Below, piece by piece: positions 37,627-49,700 of a stretch of 64,000 nucleotides of DNA. The DNA is from Lineus longissimus (taxonomy: Eukaryota > Nemertea > Pilidiophora > Heteronemertea > Lineidae). Numbering within the stretch: position 1 is the first letter of the stretch; each line of letters begins with the position of its first letter. The translations under genes were made by a program, and so were the position numbers. Below the pieces are notes generated by a model that worked only from the letters and a program-made list of their open reading frames with translations, was not told the origin of the DNA and made no database searches. Location: contig NC_088326.1 in assembly GCF_910592395.1 (NCBI RefSeq), positions 6,021,001 to 6,085,000 of the forward strand, read 5' to 3'.

Positions 37627-38770
37627 GTTTATGCCACATTCGCCTAATCCTTTTTCGCCTAATTCCACTTTCGCCTAAAAAAATCCACATTCGCCTATTC
37701 CACTTTCGCCTAATCAACATTCGCCTATTCCTTTTTCGCCTAATCCACATTTGCCTAATTCCATTTTCGCCTAATTCCTTTCTCGCCTATTCCTTTTTCG
37801 CCTAATTCCACTTTCGGCTAGTTCCACATTCGCCTTTTCCTTTTTCGCCTAATTCCTTTTTCGCCTAATTCCATATTCGCTTAACATGTACCACCCTTAT
37901 CACTTGGACCCTTCCAGTCAGAGGGGTTAAGACTCATGTGCCAGGTGTTAGGGTTGGGGGAGGGATTTCGAGCTATACGGTAGACTTTTTGAAAATCACC
38001 GGCTCATTATTTTCATAATCGAGTCCCAAGGTATAGACTATGGAGAGTAGAATTTTTAAGTGATGCGGGGAACTCTGAATATCAGGTCCTGTTACTAAGG
38101 GGTTGCCCTAACTTGAGGGGGTTGGTGGATGGGGCTCGGAGGGTTTATTGCTAGTAACTGATGCTTTTTAACCCAGAAAAAAGAAGTGTGCGCATTAATG
38201 TACAATTCATAATCTTTTTGACATCAATCAAATCAAGATATATGATCGATTCCATCTCAGTTGGTTTAGACAGGTAAAAGCATCAGTAAAAGCATCAGCA
38301 CAAATTATGTAAGACAAACAAATTATTTATGATTCATCATTTATTCAAAGGGGGGGAAAGGCTGTCAACCCAAGCTAAGACCACTTAACTTGAGTGATGG
38401 CCTTTGGAAAAGGAATGGTCCATTTAATGGACAACCCAAGCTAAGATCACTGAACCAAGGAAATGGCTTTATGAAAAGGAATGGTCCATATTATGAGTAA
38501 GAATATTCCATAACCCAAGCTAAGATCATTGACCATAAGAGATGGCATTTTGGAATGACCCATTTTATGTGCCACAGGGGGTAGAGGTATATGCCAAAAT
38601 TAGGCGAATATGGAATAGGCGAAAAAGGATTAGGCGAGAAAGGAATTAGGCGAAAATGGAATTAGGCGAAATGGGAATTAGGCGAATGTGGATTAGGCGA
38701 AAAAGGTTTGCGAAAAAGGTTTAGGCGAATGTGGATTAGGCGAATGTTGTTTAGGCGAATGTGCAAGACA
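37627..38770. mobile_element. Foldback-like element with AGGCGAA-repeat ends
   Basis: 37,627-37,886 is an array of about 14-bp units such as TTCGCCTAATTCCACTT; 38,594-38,765 is the same array in the opposite orientation (AGTTAGGCGAA-like units, for example GGAATTAGGCGAAAATGG). The interior of about 0.7 kb includes a three-copy repeat around ACCCAAGCTAAGATCA at 38,366-38,570 and no gene. Confidence 0.6.
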
Positions 38771-39660
38771 CCGGTGCGGAGGCCAGGCCTACCTGCCTCA
38801 AAAAATGACGCGTCATTTCATGCACACCTCTGTTCCAGTGGCTGTAGACAATACAGTATCTCACTCTCACACACCTTAAATCCTAAATAGCTTGTCACTT
38901 GTAGAATACATTTAGCAAAGTTTCAATGTCATCTCGACATACAGTTATGTATAGACTGATGCAGCGCATTGCATGAGACACCCTGTATGTCAACGCAAAT
39001 TTGAAATATTTCATCTATATGCCTTATAACTTCAAGATTAACAAGGATGGTGGAAAAAAAATTAATTCACATCTACCTATCACCTTGAAAAAGCCAAATG
39101 ACAACTATTTCAATATGTTATACAAATAGAGGGTGGTGTTGCGTCTTTTGTTTAAGTTTTTTGCCCTCGAAATTTAACCTAGAGAACATTCGCAATCTCA
39201 CAGGAACCAGTCTATGTCAACTTCCTGTTGAGCTACAAATAGCATTCGGGGCCTGCTCACCGCGTATAAAGTGCGCTGAAGAAGCTGGTACTTTCCTCAA
39301 ATAATCGTCGAAGCTACCCCTTCACAAAATACCTCGAACATTTACAAGTAGCAAACAAGTAGCAAAAGGGATAGAGTAGTAGGTCCATCTGTATCCATGG
39401 TATTCATCCGAGATTGAAGAACTAGGTGTTTTTTTGGTGGGGGGGGGGGGGGTACAATCCGGAGCTGATCACCACTGGCTTGTGTGACCTGTGGAAATGA
39501 CGTTGCGTCGTAATACTAGCGGGCCGGGGTGACGCGAACTCGAATCTCGGCTTGCATTCACCTGGCGGGAAAGGTCTTTCGCGCTCGGAAAAATAGCATA
39601 CTGTTGAACCACAAGAAGAACAAACATACTGCAGTAAAATGACGCCCATTCCTTTAAGAT
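38771..39660. other. Stretch without recognised gene
   Basis: Only a G run near 39,438-39,452 stands out. Confidence 0.4.
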
Positions 39661-39942
39661 AAAGTAGATATATTCCTATTTGTCATAGTGGGAAATCGAT
39701 AGCTGTTCTAGGGCATGATAATGGGTACACGGACACCATTTGTTTATCAACTTATCAAGCACTACTTAACTTGGCAGCCATTTTAGCCATATATATCCGT
39801 GACAAAAACCGAGCAACACCAAGCCAAAATGATCGATAACCATGGGGTTAAAATACCCGTGGTTTCAGAATTCAGTACCTTGTGCTAGATAATGTGCAGT
39901 TATTATTGCTTCTCATTCATTTCTCCCCTTACTTTATTGCAG

Positions 39943-41019
39943 ATGGACAACGAACTTTATATTTACTGTTTTTTGTAACTCAAGAAATACCAGCACAGCT
40001 ACAGTCAAAGTATCGAAGGGCAATTTCCAGTCTGGAATTCCCGGTGGCACTACCACTTGAAGCTGAAGTGCTTTGTAGGTATAGCTGGTATCAAACACGT
40101 AGTGACGTCAACTTTCAATGTTTATGTATTTTCACAAGAAAATGATAAGTCGCCATATACATTAAAGCATAATTTCTTCATAAATAATATCGTGGCTATT
40201 GCTGGCGAATATGAGGACGGGGTTATCGGTATTTGCCAGAAGGGCGCACTGATGCGGCAACATTATGACCTACAAGCACTTGCATTTAGTTTAGATGGAC
40301 TCAACAGCCAACAATTGTTGCTACCGTACAACAACTTCAGGAGTAGTCGTGGCCCCGGTAATTCAACATTTCGATTTCTTCGGTTTACAGTTAATAGGAA
40401 TATAGTCGTTTTTGCACTAACCTATATCCTTGGTTTAAAGACGTTTGTCACTTCTTTGAACTTGTTCAGTATCAGGAATCTTGGTATTGCCCTGAAACTT
40501 AATTTCTTAAAATCTCTCGGAGAAGCAAAGTATGCAACAGGTTTTTTAACATCATCGTTTCCAGTCTTGCTTAGTAATCCTCAGTTTGACTCTGGGGGAA
40601 ACATATTCGAGTTTACATTCAAACCTTTCAAAATAACCATAACGGAAAGAAAACACATGTACAATACGGTGCGAACGATTCAACTTGAGGAGAATAGGTT
40701 AAGAACAATTATTTTTGCCAGGATATTTGGAATTAGTATTATTGGCGTTTCTTCACCATTGCAGTCTACTTGCAAATATTGCTATCGAAAATCAGGCGGC
40801 AAAATCAGAATTCAAAAGTTGTATATGCTCGAAGCGGATTCGTGCAGGGACAAGTCATCAGCTTTAGCATTTCCCATCAAAGCCAGACTTCAGTTCATCT
40901 CTACAGTCGTTGGCCAAGCTGCATTATTCTTCGTCGACGAAAATAATCGGCTGATACTTTGGCCGAAGAAATACAAATTCAGGAAAGGTCATACATTGAA
41001 AGCGAAAATTTACATCTAG
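39943..41019 (+). CDS. Duplicated unknown gene, copy 2 (320-codon open frame)
   Basis: An open frame of 320 codons runs from Met at 40,057 (MKLKCFVGIAG) to the stop at 41,019. Homology with copy 1 starts further upstream, at a splice-like TTATTGCAG before ATGGACAACG (39,943), but that Met-led frame has a TAA after 11 codons in both copies. The protein has LNLFSIRNLGIALKLNFLKS, GGNIFEFTFKPFKITITERK and a basic C terminus (LWPKKYKFRKGHTLKAKIYI), with Cys pairs CKYC and DSC. No signal peptide or clear membrane helix, and I do not recognise the family. The real gene may begin in an upstream exon, or both copies may be relics. Confidence 0.45.
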
Positions 41020-41147
41020 CAAAAAGAGAATGTTTTACATAATCAATAATAGTTACAATGGCAGTGGCAGTTGCAATTAGTAGCCGTGACCATAACTGCA
41101 ACATAGATCTATCAAATTCGAAACTTAATATTTTTTGGCGAAAAAAG

Positions 41148-41400
41148 AAAGGGAGCGCGGTGGCACAACAGTTGAGCGTCGGCCTTGCGTCGGGTAAGTC
41201 CCTGGTAAGATACCCGGCCAGGGTCACTTTGTAACTCTCAACTGGCCTGAAGTGTCCGTGCGTGCGCAAGCTTGGGCGTTGCCCTTAGTTCTCCAGAAAG
41301 GTTTCTGGATAGGCTGGGTACTAATAATTGCGTTTGTAAAGCGCTTTGAAACAGTACATAATAGAGTGAAAAGCGCTTTATATTGATAACTATCGTATCA
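41148..41400 (+). repeat. tRNA-derived SINE, copy 1
   Basis: The head GGGAGCGCGGTGGCACAACA then GCGTCGGCCTTGCG resembles a tRNA A-box region, and GGTAAGATACCCGGC stands where the B-box would be. The tail has GTAAAGCGCTTTGAAACAGT and AAAAGCGCTTTATATTGATA. Transcription by RNA polymerase III is inferred from the tRNA likeness only. Confidence 0.65.
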
Positions 41401-41757
41401 TAATTATGATTAGTACATGTACTTTCAATATGGGGACACGGCGAAAACATGTCTGTGCGCTCAAAAGCGACCAGTGCCTGGTTGTTGAAAAAACAGCCGC
41501 CAAGTATTAGTGACCGAACTCAACTTGACGGTAACTCATGGTAAACGGTGGCAGTGAAAGCGATGGCAGAGCAATAAGCCAAACTCAACTTGGCGGCAAC
41601 TTATGTTAAGCAGTGGCAGTAATTTTACTTTTAATTTACTCCCACCCCATTTTCCTCAAAATTACACTTAAAAATAGTATTTATCGGTTCGGTAGTGGGA
41701 CATGACTATAAATGGAAGAATGCAGTATTTCAATGTTTTCGTGAGAGAAAGATTGGA

Positions 41758-41890
41758 CAGGGAGCGCGATGTATCAACAGTTATGCGTCGGCCTGCCATC
41801 GGGTAAGTTCCGGGTTAGATACCCAGCCAGGGCCACTTTGTAACTCTCAACTGGCCTGAAATGTCCGTGCGTGCTCAAGATTGGGCATAA
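41758..41890 (+). repeat. tRNA-derived SINE, copy 2 (head only)
   Basis: GGGAGCGCGATGTATCAACA and GGGCCACTTTGTAACTCTCA match copy 1 at about 85%. It breaks off before the tail. Together with the sequence downstream (TATTAGTGACCGAACTCAAC at about 41,505 and 41,987) it shows that a block of about 0.5 kb is tandemly duplicated. Confidence 0.6.
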
Positions 41891-42665
41891 TTACCATTAC
41901 TACTTTCAATATGGGGATACAGAGAAAAACATGTATGTGCGCGCAAAAGCAATCGATGCCCGGTTGTTCAAAACAACCGCTAAGTATTAGTGACCGAACT
42001 CAACTTGACCGTAACTCATGGTAAGCGGTGGCAGTGAAAGCGATGGCAGAGCGACAAGCCTAACGGAGCAAACTTCGCGGTACGCTAAGTTATCGGTAGT
42101 TCAGATCAGCGCCCGTCAAACCAGATAGTGGATTTCCGGAGCTTTGAACAAGCGGGCTCTGGCTTTGAGAAAACAGGTTTGTAAGGCGTGAAAGAAAGTG
42201 AGGAGTCATTACCTGGGAACTACTTTGATTTTTGAAGATGATTTTCGGAGGTTTCGGCTGCAGGTCATAGTGATGTTTCTACGTCATGTTCTATGTCTAT
42301 GTATTTGTTGAAACCACCTTTAAAACAATGAGATGGGATTTAATTACTGTCAGTAGTTTTGTTAACATCAGTTGATAGATGCACGGTGGCATAGCTGTCA
42401 TCTGCGCATGCGGAACAGCGAGAACATTTCGCTCGATACTGGCGGTTACGGAGGTTTCGTCCGGAAACGATTTTGTTGGCATTCGATAATTACCTAAAAC
42501 AAAAGAGCTCATTATTTCATGAACGAAGCAAAGATCTTATATTTCTCAGAATCTAAGTCATTGCAAGACATTTTCTCCACCTTCCCTGAAAATTGCATAA
42601 AGATTGCATTAATAACAAGCGAGGTACGAGCTAACCGGGTAAAAAAGCAGTTTATTATTTTGCAA
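41890..42665. other. Stretch without recognised gene
   Basis: Contains the second copy of the block shared with 41,400-41,630 and, at 42,450-42,475, GGCGGTTACGGAGGTTTCGT with CCGGAAACGATTTT, an extra piece of the foldback arm that starts at 42,666. Confidence 0.4.
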
Positions 42666-43500
42666 ATATCACCTATCATACCTGAAAGTGTTTAAGCTCT
42701 CCGCCAAGTGGTTACAGAGAACTTGTCCGGAAACGATATTTTTGTAAAAAATTGGCCAAAACTAGCCATAAAACAATAGATTTCATGCAAATTACGTAAT
42801 CTATGATAAAAGGACATAGTCATTTTCGTTCATATCCCCTAACTGTTATGTGTCTCGAATTTCATTGAAACACTCCTTACCGTTTGGGCTCCCGAGGTGA
42901 GAAGAAGATTCAGTATTTTGCCGTTATAACGATTGAGAAATTTAAAGTAAATTATGATTTATTTATTGGAATTAAGTCAAGCTTTTTCATCAACTTGTAT
43001 ATATAACCCCTGCATGGCTACACTATCATGCCACTCTTTTTCTACATATTTTTTTTTGACATGAATACAAAAACTGACCACTCCCAAAAATAAAAAAAAA
43101 TCTTCTATCCCCAAACACACCCCTCCGTGTCTGGGCAGCACACGTCGTTGCCTCTAACCTAGTCAGACCTATTTTATTGGCTTCCCGCAAACAAGCTGGG
43201 GAATTCGAAAACTATTGATTTTACTCCTGAAAACTAACCAAAATATTTCTTATTCTTCTTCTTCTTACCTCGGGAGCCCATACGGTAAGGAGTTTCTCAA
43301 TGAAATTCGACACGCGTAACAGTTGGGGGACATGTACGAAAACGACTTTGGCATTTTTATCATAGATTTCGTAATTTGCATGAAATTTGTTGTTTTATGG
43401 CTAGCTTTGGCCAAATTTTCACAAAAAAATCGTTTCCGGACAACTCCTCTGTAACCGCTTGGCAGAGAGCATTGAAACGTTCAGGGATGACAGGTGATAT
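42666..43500. mobile_element. Foldback element with about 245-bp inverted arms
   Basis: 42,666-42,912 and 43,255-43,500 are inverse copies at roughly 80-85%, from ATATCACCT…/…AGGTGATAT at the tips to GGGCTCCCGAGGTGAGAAG / CTTCTTACCTCGGGAGCCC at the inner ends. The 340-bp loop has no gene. Confidence 0.75.
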
Positions 43501-44121
43501 ATGTTGACGTTTTGCATGTGCGTTTGAATTTTTCAGTTATGTTACTAATTTTAAAAATAATGAGGTGCTTTGATGACAGCCATGCCAGCATGATCAGTAA
43601 AGAGCGGATAAAGTATATTTTCCCCACGCCGTGATCTGATGTCAACATAACTATTGCAGTAATGGAATTCATGGCTATTAATAAATCAATACGGGTTCGC
43701 TCTTCTTTCAACAACCGCATAATGCATACTCGACAGTGTATTGATTATGTATAGACATGAAGCGAGCTAGGCCAAACATGGAAAATAAACTATCTTTGTT
43801 TACTAAATTTAGACATGACCCCTATAACCCTTTGGGTTGGCAGACACCCTTGCTCGGTTCTATATTTTCTAAGCCTTCGCAAGGCTGCCCTCGCAGGGCT
43901 ATAATAGAGAGGTTGAGATCCACAAACTTATAGCAAAACTTATACTTATACTGATACACATCCGTATACGTCACAACGTATAGAAAAATGAGTTGAGAAA
44001 ACATCAACTTAACTGACGACGTATACATATAGATATTGTAACATGAATGCGAATTGGAGGTGCCAAGTGCTCCGTGGCCAATCGGAGCTCGCTTTACAAA
44101 CGAGCAATATTATTTGGCAAA
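43501..44121. other. Stretch without recognised gene
   Basis: Small GC palindromes (CCTTCGCAAGG, CCCTCGCAGGG near 43,875-43,905) occur. It should hold the left end of the Harbinger element A, which I could not place. Confidence 0.35.
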
Positions 44122-45117
44122 ATGGCTGTTCCACTTAATGTGATGAGTTTGGCTATGTCCGAAGAGGAGGATTTTGCTCTAATGTTTTTGGCTAAGGCAG
44201 AGAAACCAACGAGAACGGGTGTGACTTTGAGTGAGCTAACGAACGAACAGTGTAAGAGTCTGTTCCGTTTCGAAAGGGACGACATGGAACGGCTGGCCAC
44301 CAGTCTGAGAATGCCAGCGACCGTCAAGTGCCGCAACGTCACTGTAGCCGATGGTATGGATAGTTGATATAGCGATCGACCACTGGAGGACTACAAGTGA
44401 GGTTTCGTACATTGTGAATGAAACATTGGACATCCTGTACGATGAGCATAGCCACCTGTTACGTGACCTCGACCAACCCTGGTTGTCGGAGGACCACCTA
44501 CGTCAATTCGGTGATGCTGTCCAAGCGAGGGATGCACCGCTTCAGCAGTGTTGGGGCTTCGTGGATGGGACTGCCCGACCAATAGCGCGACCCACTAGGA
44601 ATCAAAGGAATGTGTACAGTGGCCACAAACGACAACATTGCATCAAGTTCCAGTCGGTGAGCACCCCAAACGGAATGATTGCCAATCTCTATGGCCCCGT
44701 CGAGGGACGCCGCCATGATGCAGCAATGTTGCGTATGAGTGGCCTCCTAGAACAGCTACAGGAGTTGGATAGACGCCATCCAGGGTACAAGATATACGTG
44801 GATCCAGCGTATCCCACCCGTCCCTTCTTGATGAGGCCTTTTGCTGGGGCCCAACTTCAGGAAGCTGAATCCATCTTCAATCGGAGAATGTCCAAGGTCC
44901 GCGCCAGTGTTGAATGGACATTCGGGAAAGTAATTTCCAACTTTGCTTTCGTGGACTTGACAAGAACCAAAAGCTGTACCTCCAGCCTGTAGCAAAGTAT
45001 TATATGGTGGCTGTAATTTTAACCAACTGTCACACATGCCTGTATGGAAGCCAAACAGGAATATATACTTTGGCCTCGATCCTCCCGAGCCGAGCTTGGG
45101 TTGGATTGTTCTCCATC
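44122..45117 (+). pseudogene. HARBI1-type transposase A (frameshifted)
   Basis: Starting at MAVPLNVMSLAMSEEEDFAL the first frame ends at 44,367. The next frame carries the DDE domain: QQCWGFVDGTARPIARPTRN (first Asp), YKIYVDPAYPTRPFLMRPFA (second Asp) and SKVRASVEWTFGKVISNFAF (Glu), all three catalytic residues being kept. A third frame continues the C terminus (NQKLYLQPVAKYYMVAVILT, NCHTCLYGSQ). So at least two shifts, near 44,350 and 44,960, disable it. The block around 44,350 also seems to lack about 20 residues. Confidence 0.75.
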
Positions 45118-45169
45118 TAAAATACTTCACCACATGGTGTATTCAGTTTATTTGTCCAGTACAAACTTT

Positions 45170-46194
45170 TGCATCATTTTGAATCAAAGTTGCCCCTCCT
45201 GGTCCTCCCTTTCCATACGTTTCTGTCGTTCTTCCCGATCCAATTTGAACCTTTCCTCTTCAAGCTTAAGTTGCTGTTTCTTTAATTTAAGCTCTTCTTC
45301 CTTTAATTCGTGCTCATGACTTGCTTTCTCCGCCATGAACTCGAGTACCTGGCCTGAGGTGGTCTTCTGGCGTTTCGGCGCAGGCTTAGTTTCACCGTCA
45401 CCTCCATCTGCAAAAATATAAGCTATGTTTATATTTCAATGAACCAGGTACAAAAATGTACATTGTACAGGAGGAGAGATCACCACTTCCCAGATGCCAA
45501 CACCTTCAGGTTTTTAAGAGGACGAGAGGGTGCGCAAAAAACTGGCCATTTTTTCATTAGGACCTTTTGGACTTCTAAAAACATTCCAAAAAAATGTATT
45601 ATTGAAAAATAATCACTGGCTTTTCTGTTACCTTTTCGTTCTGTAAGCGTCTCCAAAGCTTTTTTCCTGATTTCCTTTCCTCGGGTCTCATCGTCTGTTT
45701 TCTTCTTTGTCTGCTTCATATCTTCGTCCAAATTCATGTCCAAGATGTCGCTAAGTAACTGTTCGTTCTCGGTAAACTCGTGTTCCACGCCGTACCTGAA
45801 AACAAGTTATAAATGAAGCTACAGGCATGTGTATTCTGAGGATCCTTAATAGTAAATACATAATGTATGTATATGATACTGCAGTTTGGACACGCAGTCG
45901 AGCGTGATTCATAGAATAATAAACTTTCATACTCACGCCTTCATGTCTTTTTTTCATCCTCTTCAAATTTATCCAGCAGCAACTTGGTCCTCTCCCGCAC
46001 GCGTCTTGAATCAACTTCCAACTTGAAAGAATCAGCCTTATTCAAAGCATCTGCGATCTGGGCCCAACTGTTTCCTTGTTTGTGCGGATTTTGAGCATTT
46101 ACTTCTCTAAGCAGGAGGGTATCGTCTTCATCTGAGAAGTTGACCCTTTTTTTCTGGTGGCCTGTTGTGCTACCTGGTTTGTATTGTCCATGCT
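45170..46194 (-). pseudogene. Myb/SANT-like partner protein of Harbinger A
   Basis: Convergent with transposase A. The minus strand codes for KRVNFSDEDDTLLLREVNAQ and GNSWAQIADALNKADSF with RRVRERTKLLLDKFEEDEKK (Myb/SANT fold), then HEFTENEQLLSDILDMNLDE, and finally a charged coiled coil (ELKEEELKLKKQQLKLEEER). These pieces lie on separate exon-like blocks. The start at 46,194 (MDNTNQVAQQATRKK) joins the Myb frame only if one A is added to the 7-A run, so a one-base slip is likely. In Harbinger pairs the second protein binds the ends and helps move the transposase to the nucleus. Confidence 0.65.
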
Positions 46195-46472
46195 GAAAAA
46201 TGAAGAAAAAAAAGTGAAATGTCACATCATAGACTCATTGCGGACAAGTTTAATGGTCTGTCCAAGTGGTGGATTCAAGATCTTAAAATATTGGGGGGGG
46301 GGGGGGGCTTGCCCGCCTAGTGAATTCCTGGTAAAAAGCAAAGATCGCCCTCCCCCTTCAATCGTCCCATGTCCGAACCCGCAGCAATCCAAAGCCTCGA
46401 GACACGCAACACCGTCGATCACACACTTTGGTATAAGTCCTATGCATGCGCCTGGCCTTATAGCAAAAAGCT

Positions 46473-46508
46473 GGGTCCTTATTCACGAAGCTTCCGCAAA
46501 TTTTTGAG
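46473..46508. repeat. Probable left terminus of a third Harbinger (C)
   Basis: GGGTCCTTATTCACGAAGCT plus TCCGCAAATTTTTGAG resembles the terminus at 3,600 (GGGCCATATTTACGAA…GCAAAGTTTTCGAG). The complete element B is inserted directly after it, and its Myb/SANT and HARBI1 genes continue after B at 54.2 and 55.6 kb. The opposite terminus is not found in the window. Confidence 0.4.
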
Positions 46509-46511
46509 TTA

Positions 46512-46542
46512 AGCCCAGTTCATACTCGCTCGCCGACCCACA
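46512..46542 (+). repeat. Left terminal inverted repeat of Harbinger B
   Basis: 31 bp, starting AGCCCAGTTCATACTCGCTC and ending CGACCCACA; identical to the complement of 53,945-53,975. Confidence 0.92.
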
Positions 46543-46757
46543 TGCGGAACGGAAATTTTGGTCGCCGTTCACTCGCGGGAGACCCTTATGTAACAAGTGA
46601 AATGTGACATGCGGAACATGGACAGAGGCGGACAACTCGCATTGCGCTGTGCACCCGGACGACTTGTGCGTAATACATAACCGTTTGTAATCCGTTGGAC
46701 ATAAACCAAATTTAACTTTTTCCGCATTGCGCTTCCATTCAGTCTACATTCATCGCC

Positions 46758-49700
46758 ATGTCTTCGAGGAAGAAACAACCTTTTTCTACTACTGAAGATG
46801 AACGTTTGATCGAAGAGGTTCGGAAATATCACAACCTCTACAATAGCTCTCTGTCCGAGTACAAGGATCATGGCAGATGCGAGGGGAGCTGGGTATCCAT
46901 TGGTCAGCATTTTGATGACAGACACTGGAAAGACATGAAAGATAGGTGGAAATACCTGAGAGATCAGTACACGAAGGTGAAAAAGTCTGCAGGTGGTCGA
47001 AGCGGTGACCCTGGAGGGAATAAGATGAAATGGAAATACTATGATCTGATGAGTTTCCTATCAGACCATATTAAACATAGAGAGACTGACGGAAATGTAC
47101 AAAGGTAAATGAACAGTTTATTTTGGGTTTCCAACCTTTACAATTATATTATATGCAGTTTTTATGTTATTAAATTTTCTCATTCATAGTCTTTCATGGT
47201 AATTTTATAATGATTTAGGAACAAATTATCTTTTGCGATGCAAGTACCATTTATTGACATGTCCCCCCCCCCCCAACATTGAAGTTAATATTGTCATTTG
47301 GCTAAACTTTAGAATCCCCGATCGGATGTCCTTCCGCGATTTCGTATGGTGTGATTCGGTTTTCTAGGTAATGAGTGAAGGTTGTACGTTGCGACATTAC
47401 TAGGAATACGCTCCTCCTACTATGCTATTGCCTATTAAGTTTAAACAGCACGTTGTAGGTTGAAGAATATAAGATAAAATTATAAGACTCAGGTTGTAGG
47501 TTGAAGAATGTAAAAGAGTACAAATAAGTGTAGAAACCGCAGGTTATAGGTTGAAGAATGAAAAATAAAATTATAAGACTCAGGTTGTAGGTTGAAGCAT
47601 GCAGGTACCTCCATGGTTGAAGATAAGTCGAAGATGCCGTATTATGAATGTGTTAAAGTACGTAAAGTGTATATCATATGTAATATTATATATCATATAT
47701 ATTGTATATATATTATATATTATATTATATTTCATACATAATATATAATATATATATACAATTTTTTAAAAAATTAATACTTACATTTTACAAAACATAT
47801 ATAAAGAATTAAAATAAATGGCGAAATAAATACATAATTATAATAAAATAAAATAATTCTAATAAAATGGGAAATACAGTGGAACCTCCCTAAGCGGACA
47901 CCTCTTTATTAGGGACAACCTCTCTATTAAGGACACTAGTTTTGGTACCAAATTGGTACTTTCCATTTAATTTGACGTCTCTAATCAGGACACCTCTCTA
48001 TTAAGGACAGCATTTGTCAGTCCCGAGAGTGTCCTTCATAGAGAGGTTCTACTGTAACACAAACCTAAAACTAACCAACTCTTACCCTGTAACCTTAGCA
48101 CCCCCATGATACTACCCCTACCTCAACCTAAACCCCAACCCCTAACCCTAACCATACTACCCCTCTACCCCTACCCCCACCCCCAAAACTAACCATACTA
48201 CCCCTCCCCCACCCCCTAACCCTAACCATACTACCCCTACCCCTAACCTTAGAGCCCCCATAATACTACCCCTAACCCTAACCTAGTGCCCTCATAATAC
48301 TACCCCTAAAGGAAGGGTGTTGGTGAGGGTCAGCAATAGCATTGAAGGAAGGGTGTTGGTTAATAGGGTTAGCAATAGCATTAAAGGAAGGGTGTTGGTG
48401 AGGGTTAGCAATAGCATTAAAGGAAGGGTGTTGGTTAATAGGCTTAGCAATAGCATTAAAGGAAGGGTGTTGGTTAGGCTTAGCAATACCATTAAAGGAA
48501 GGGTGTTGGTTAGGCTTAGCAATACCATTAAAGGAAGGGTGTTGGTTAGGGTTAGCAATAGCATTAAAGGAACGGTGTTGGTTAATAGGGTTAGCAATAC
48601 CATTAAAGGAGGGTGTTGGTTAGGGTTAGCAATACCATTAAAGGAAGGGTGGGTTAGCAATAGCATTAAAGGAAGGGTGTTGGTTAGGCTTAGCAATAGC
48701 ATTAAAGGAAGGGTGTTGGTTAGGCTTAGCAATACCATTAAAGGAAGGGTGTTGGTTAGGGTTAGCAATAGCATTAAAGGAACGGTGTTGGTTAGGCTTA
48801 GCAATACCATTAAAGGAAGGGTGTTGGTTAGGGTTAGCAATAGCATTAAAGGAAGGGTGGGTTAGCAATAGCATTAAAGGAAGGGTGTTGGTTAGGCTTA
48901 GCAATACCATTAAAGGAAGGGTGTTGGTCAGGGTTAGCAATAGCATTAAAGGAAGGGTGTTTTTTAGGCTTAGCAATAGCATTAAAGGAAGGGTGTTGGT
49001 TAGGCTTAGCAATACCATTAAAGGAAGGGTGTTGGTTAGGGTTAGCAATAGCATTAAAGGAAGGGTGGGTTAGCAATAGCATTAAAGGAAGGGTGTTGGT
49101 TAGGCTTAGCAATACCATTAAAGGAAGGGTGTTGGTTAGGGTTAGCAATACCATTAAAGGAAGGGTGGGTTAGCAATAGCATTAAAGGAAGGGTGTTGGT
49201 TAGGCTTAACAATACTATTAAAGGAAGGGTGTTGATGAGGCTGAGCAATACCATTAAAGGAAGCGTGTTGGTTAGGGTTAGCTATAAATTTGTCTGGATA
49301 TTGAGGCAGAGATTTCGGATATTTATTAGATTTTTCTTGAGGTTGCCACAGAACCATCCGGCGCATCTGTTCAAACACTAATGACCTCTGAAACATATGC
49401 GATCCTAGTCCACTGTCTTCACAACTTGGGGCTACACAAGGCGAAATACATTGATGGCGCCATTGAAAAAGCCCTCAAGATGGATGGTGGACAAGCCTTC
49501 TTCAGGCGAGACGTCGGGTGAAAAGAAAAGAGGAAAACCTCGTAAAAGATGTCGTTTTGTTGTCTGTTTCAGCATTTTACACACATCAGCTATAATTGGT
49601 ATGGTATTTACTTATTACATGTATACTAGTAAGTGTTTTCAAGAAGCCAATTTTTATGATGGCTGCACATTATGTAGCGCATCACTGTCACATGTTGCAG

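Noticed and set aside
48292-49254. Long open frames on both strands (up to about 184 codons)
   Set aside because: They arise from the 36-bp minisatellite; the peptides are pure repeats (for example LTNTLPLMLLL) with no start context or function.
48301-49285. CRISPR-like array
   Set aside because: Units follow each other without unique spacers, and the DNA is eukaryotic; this is a minisatellite.
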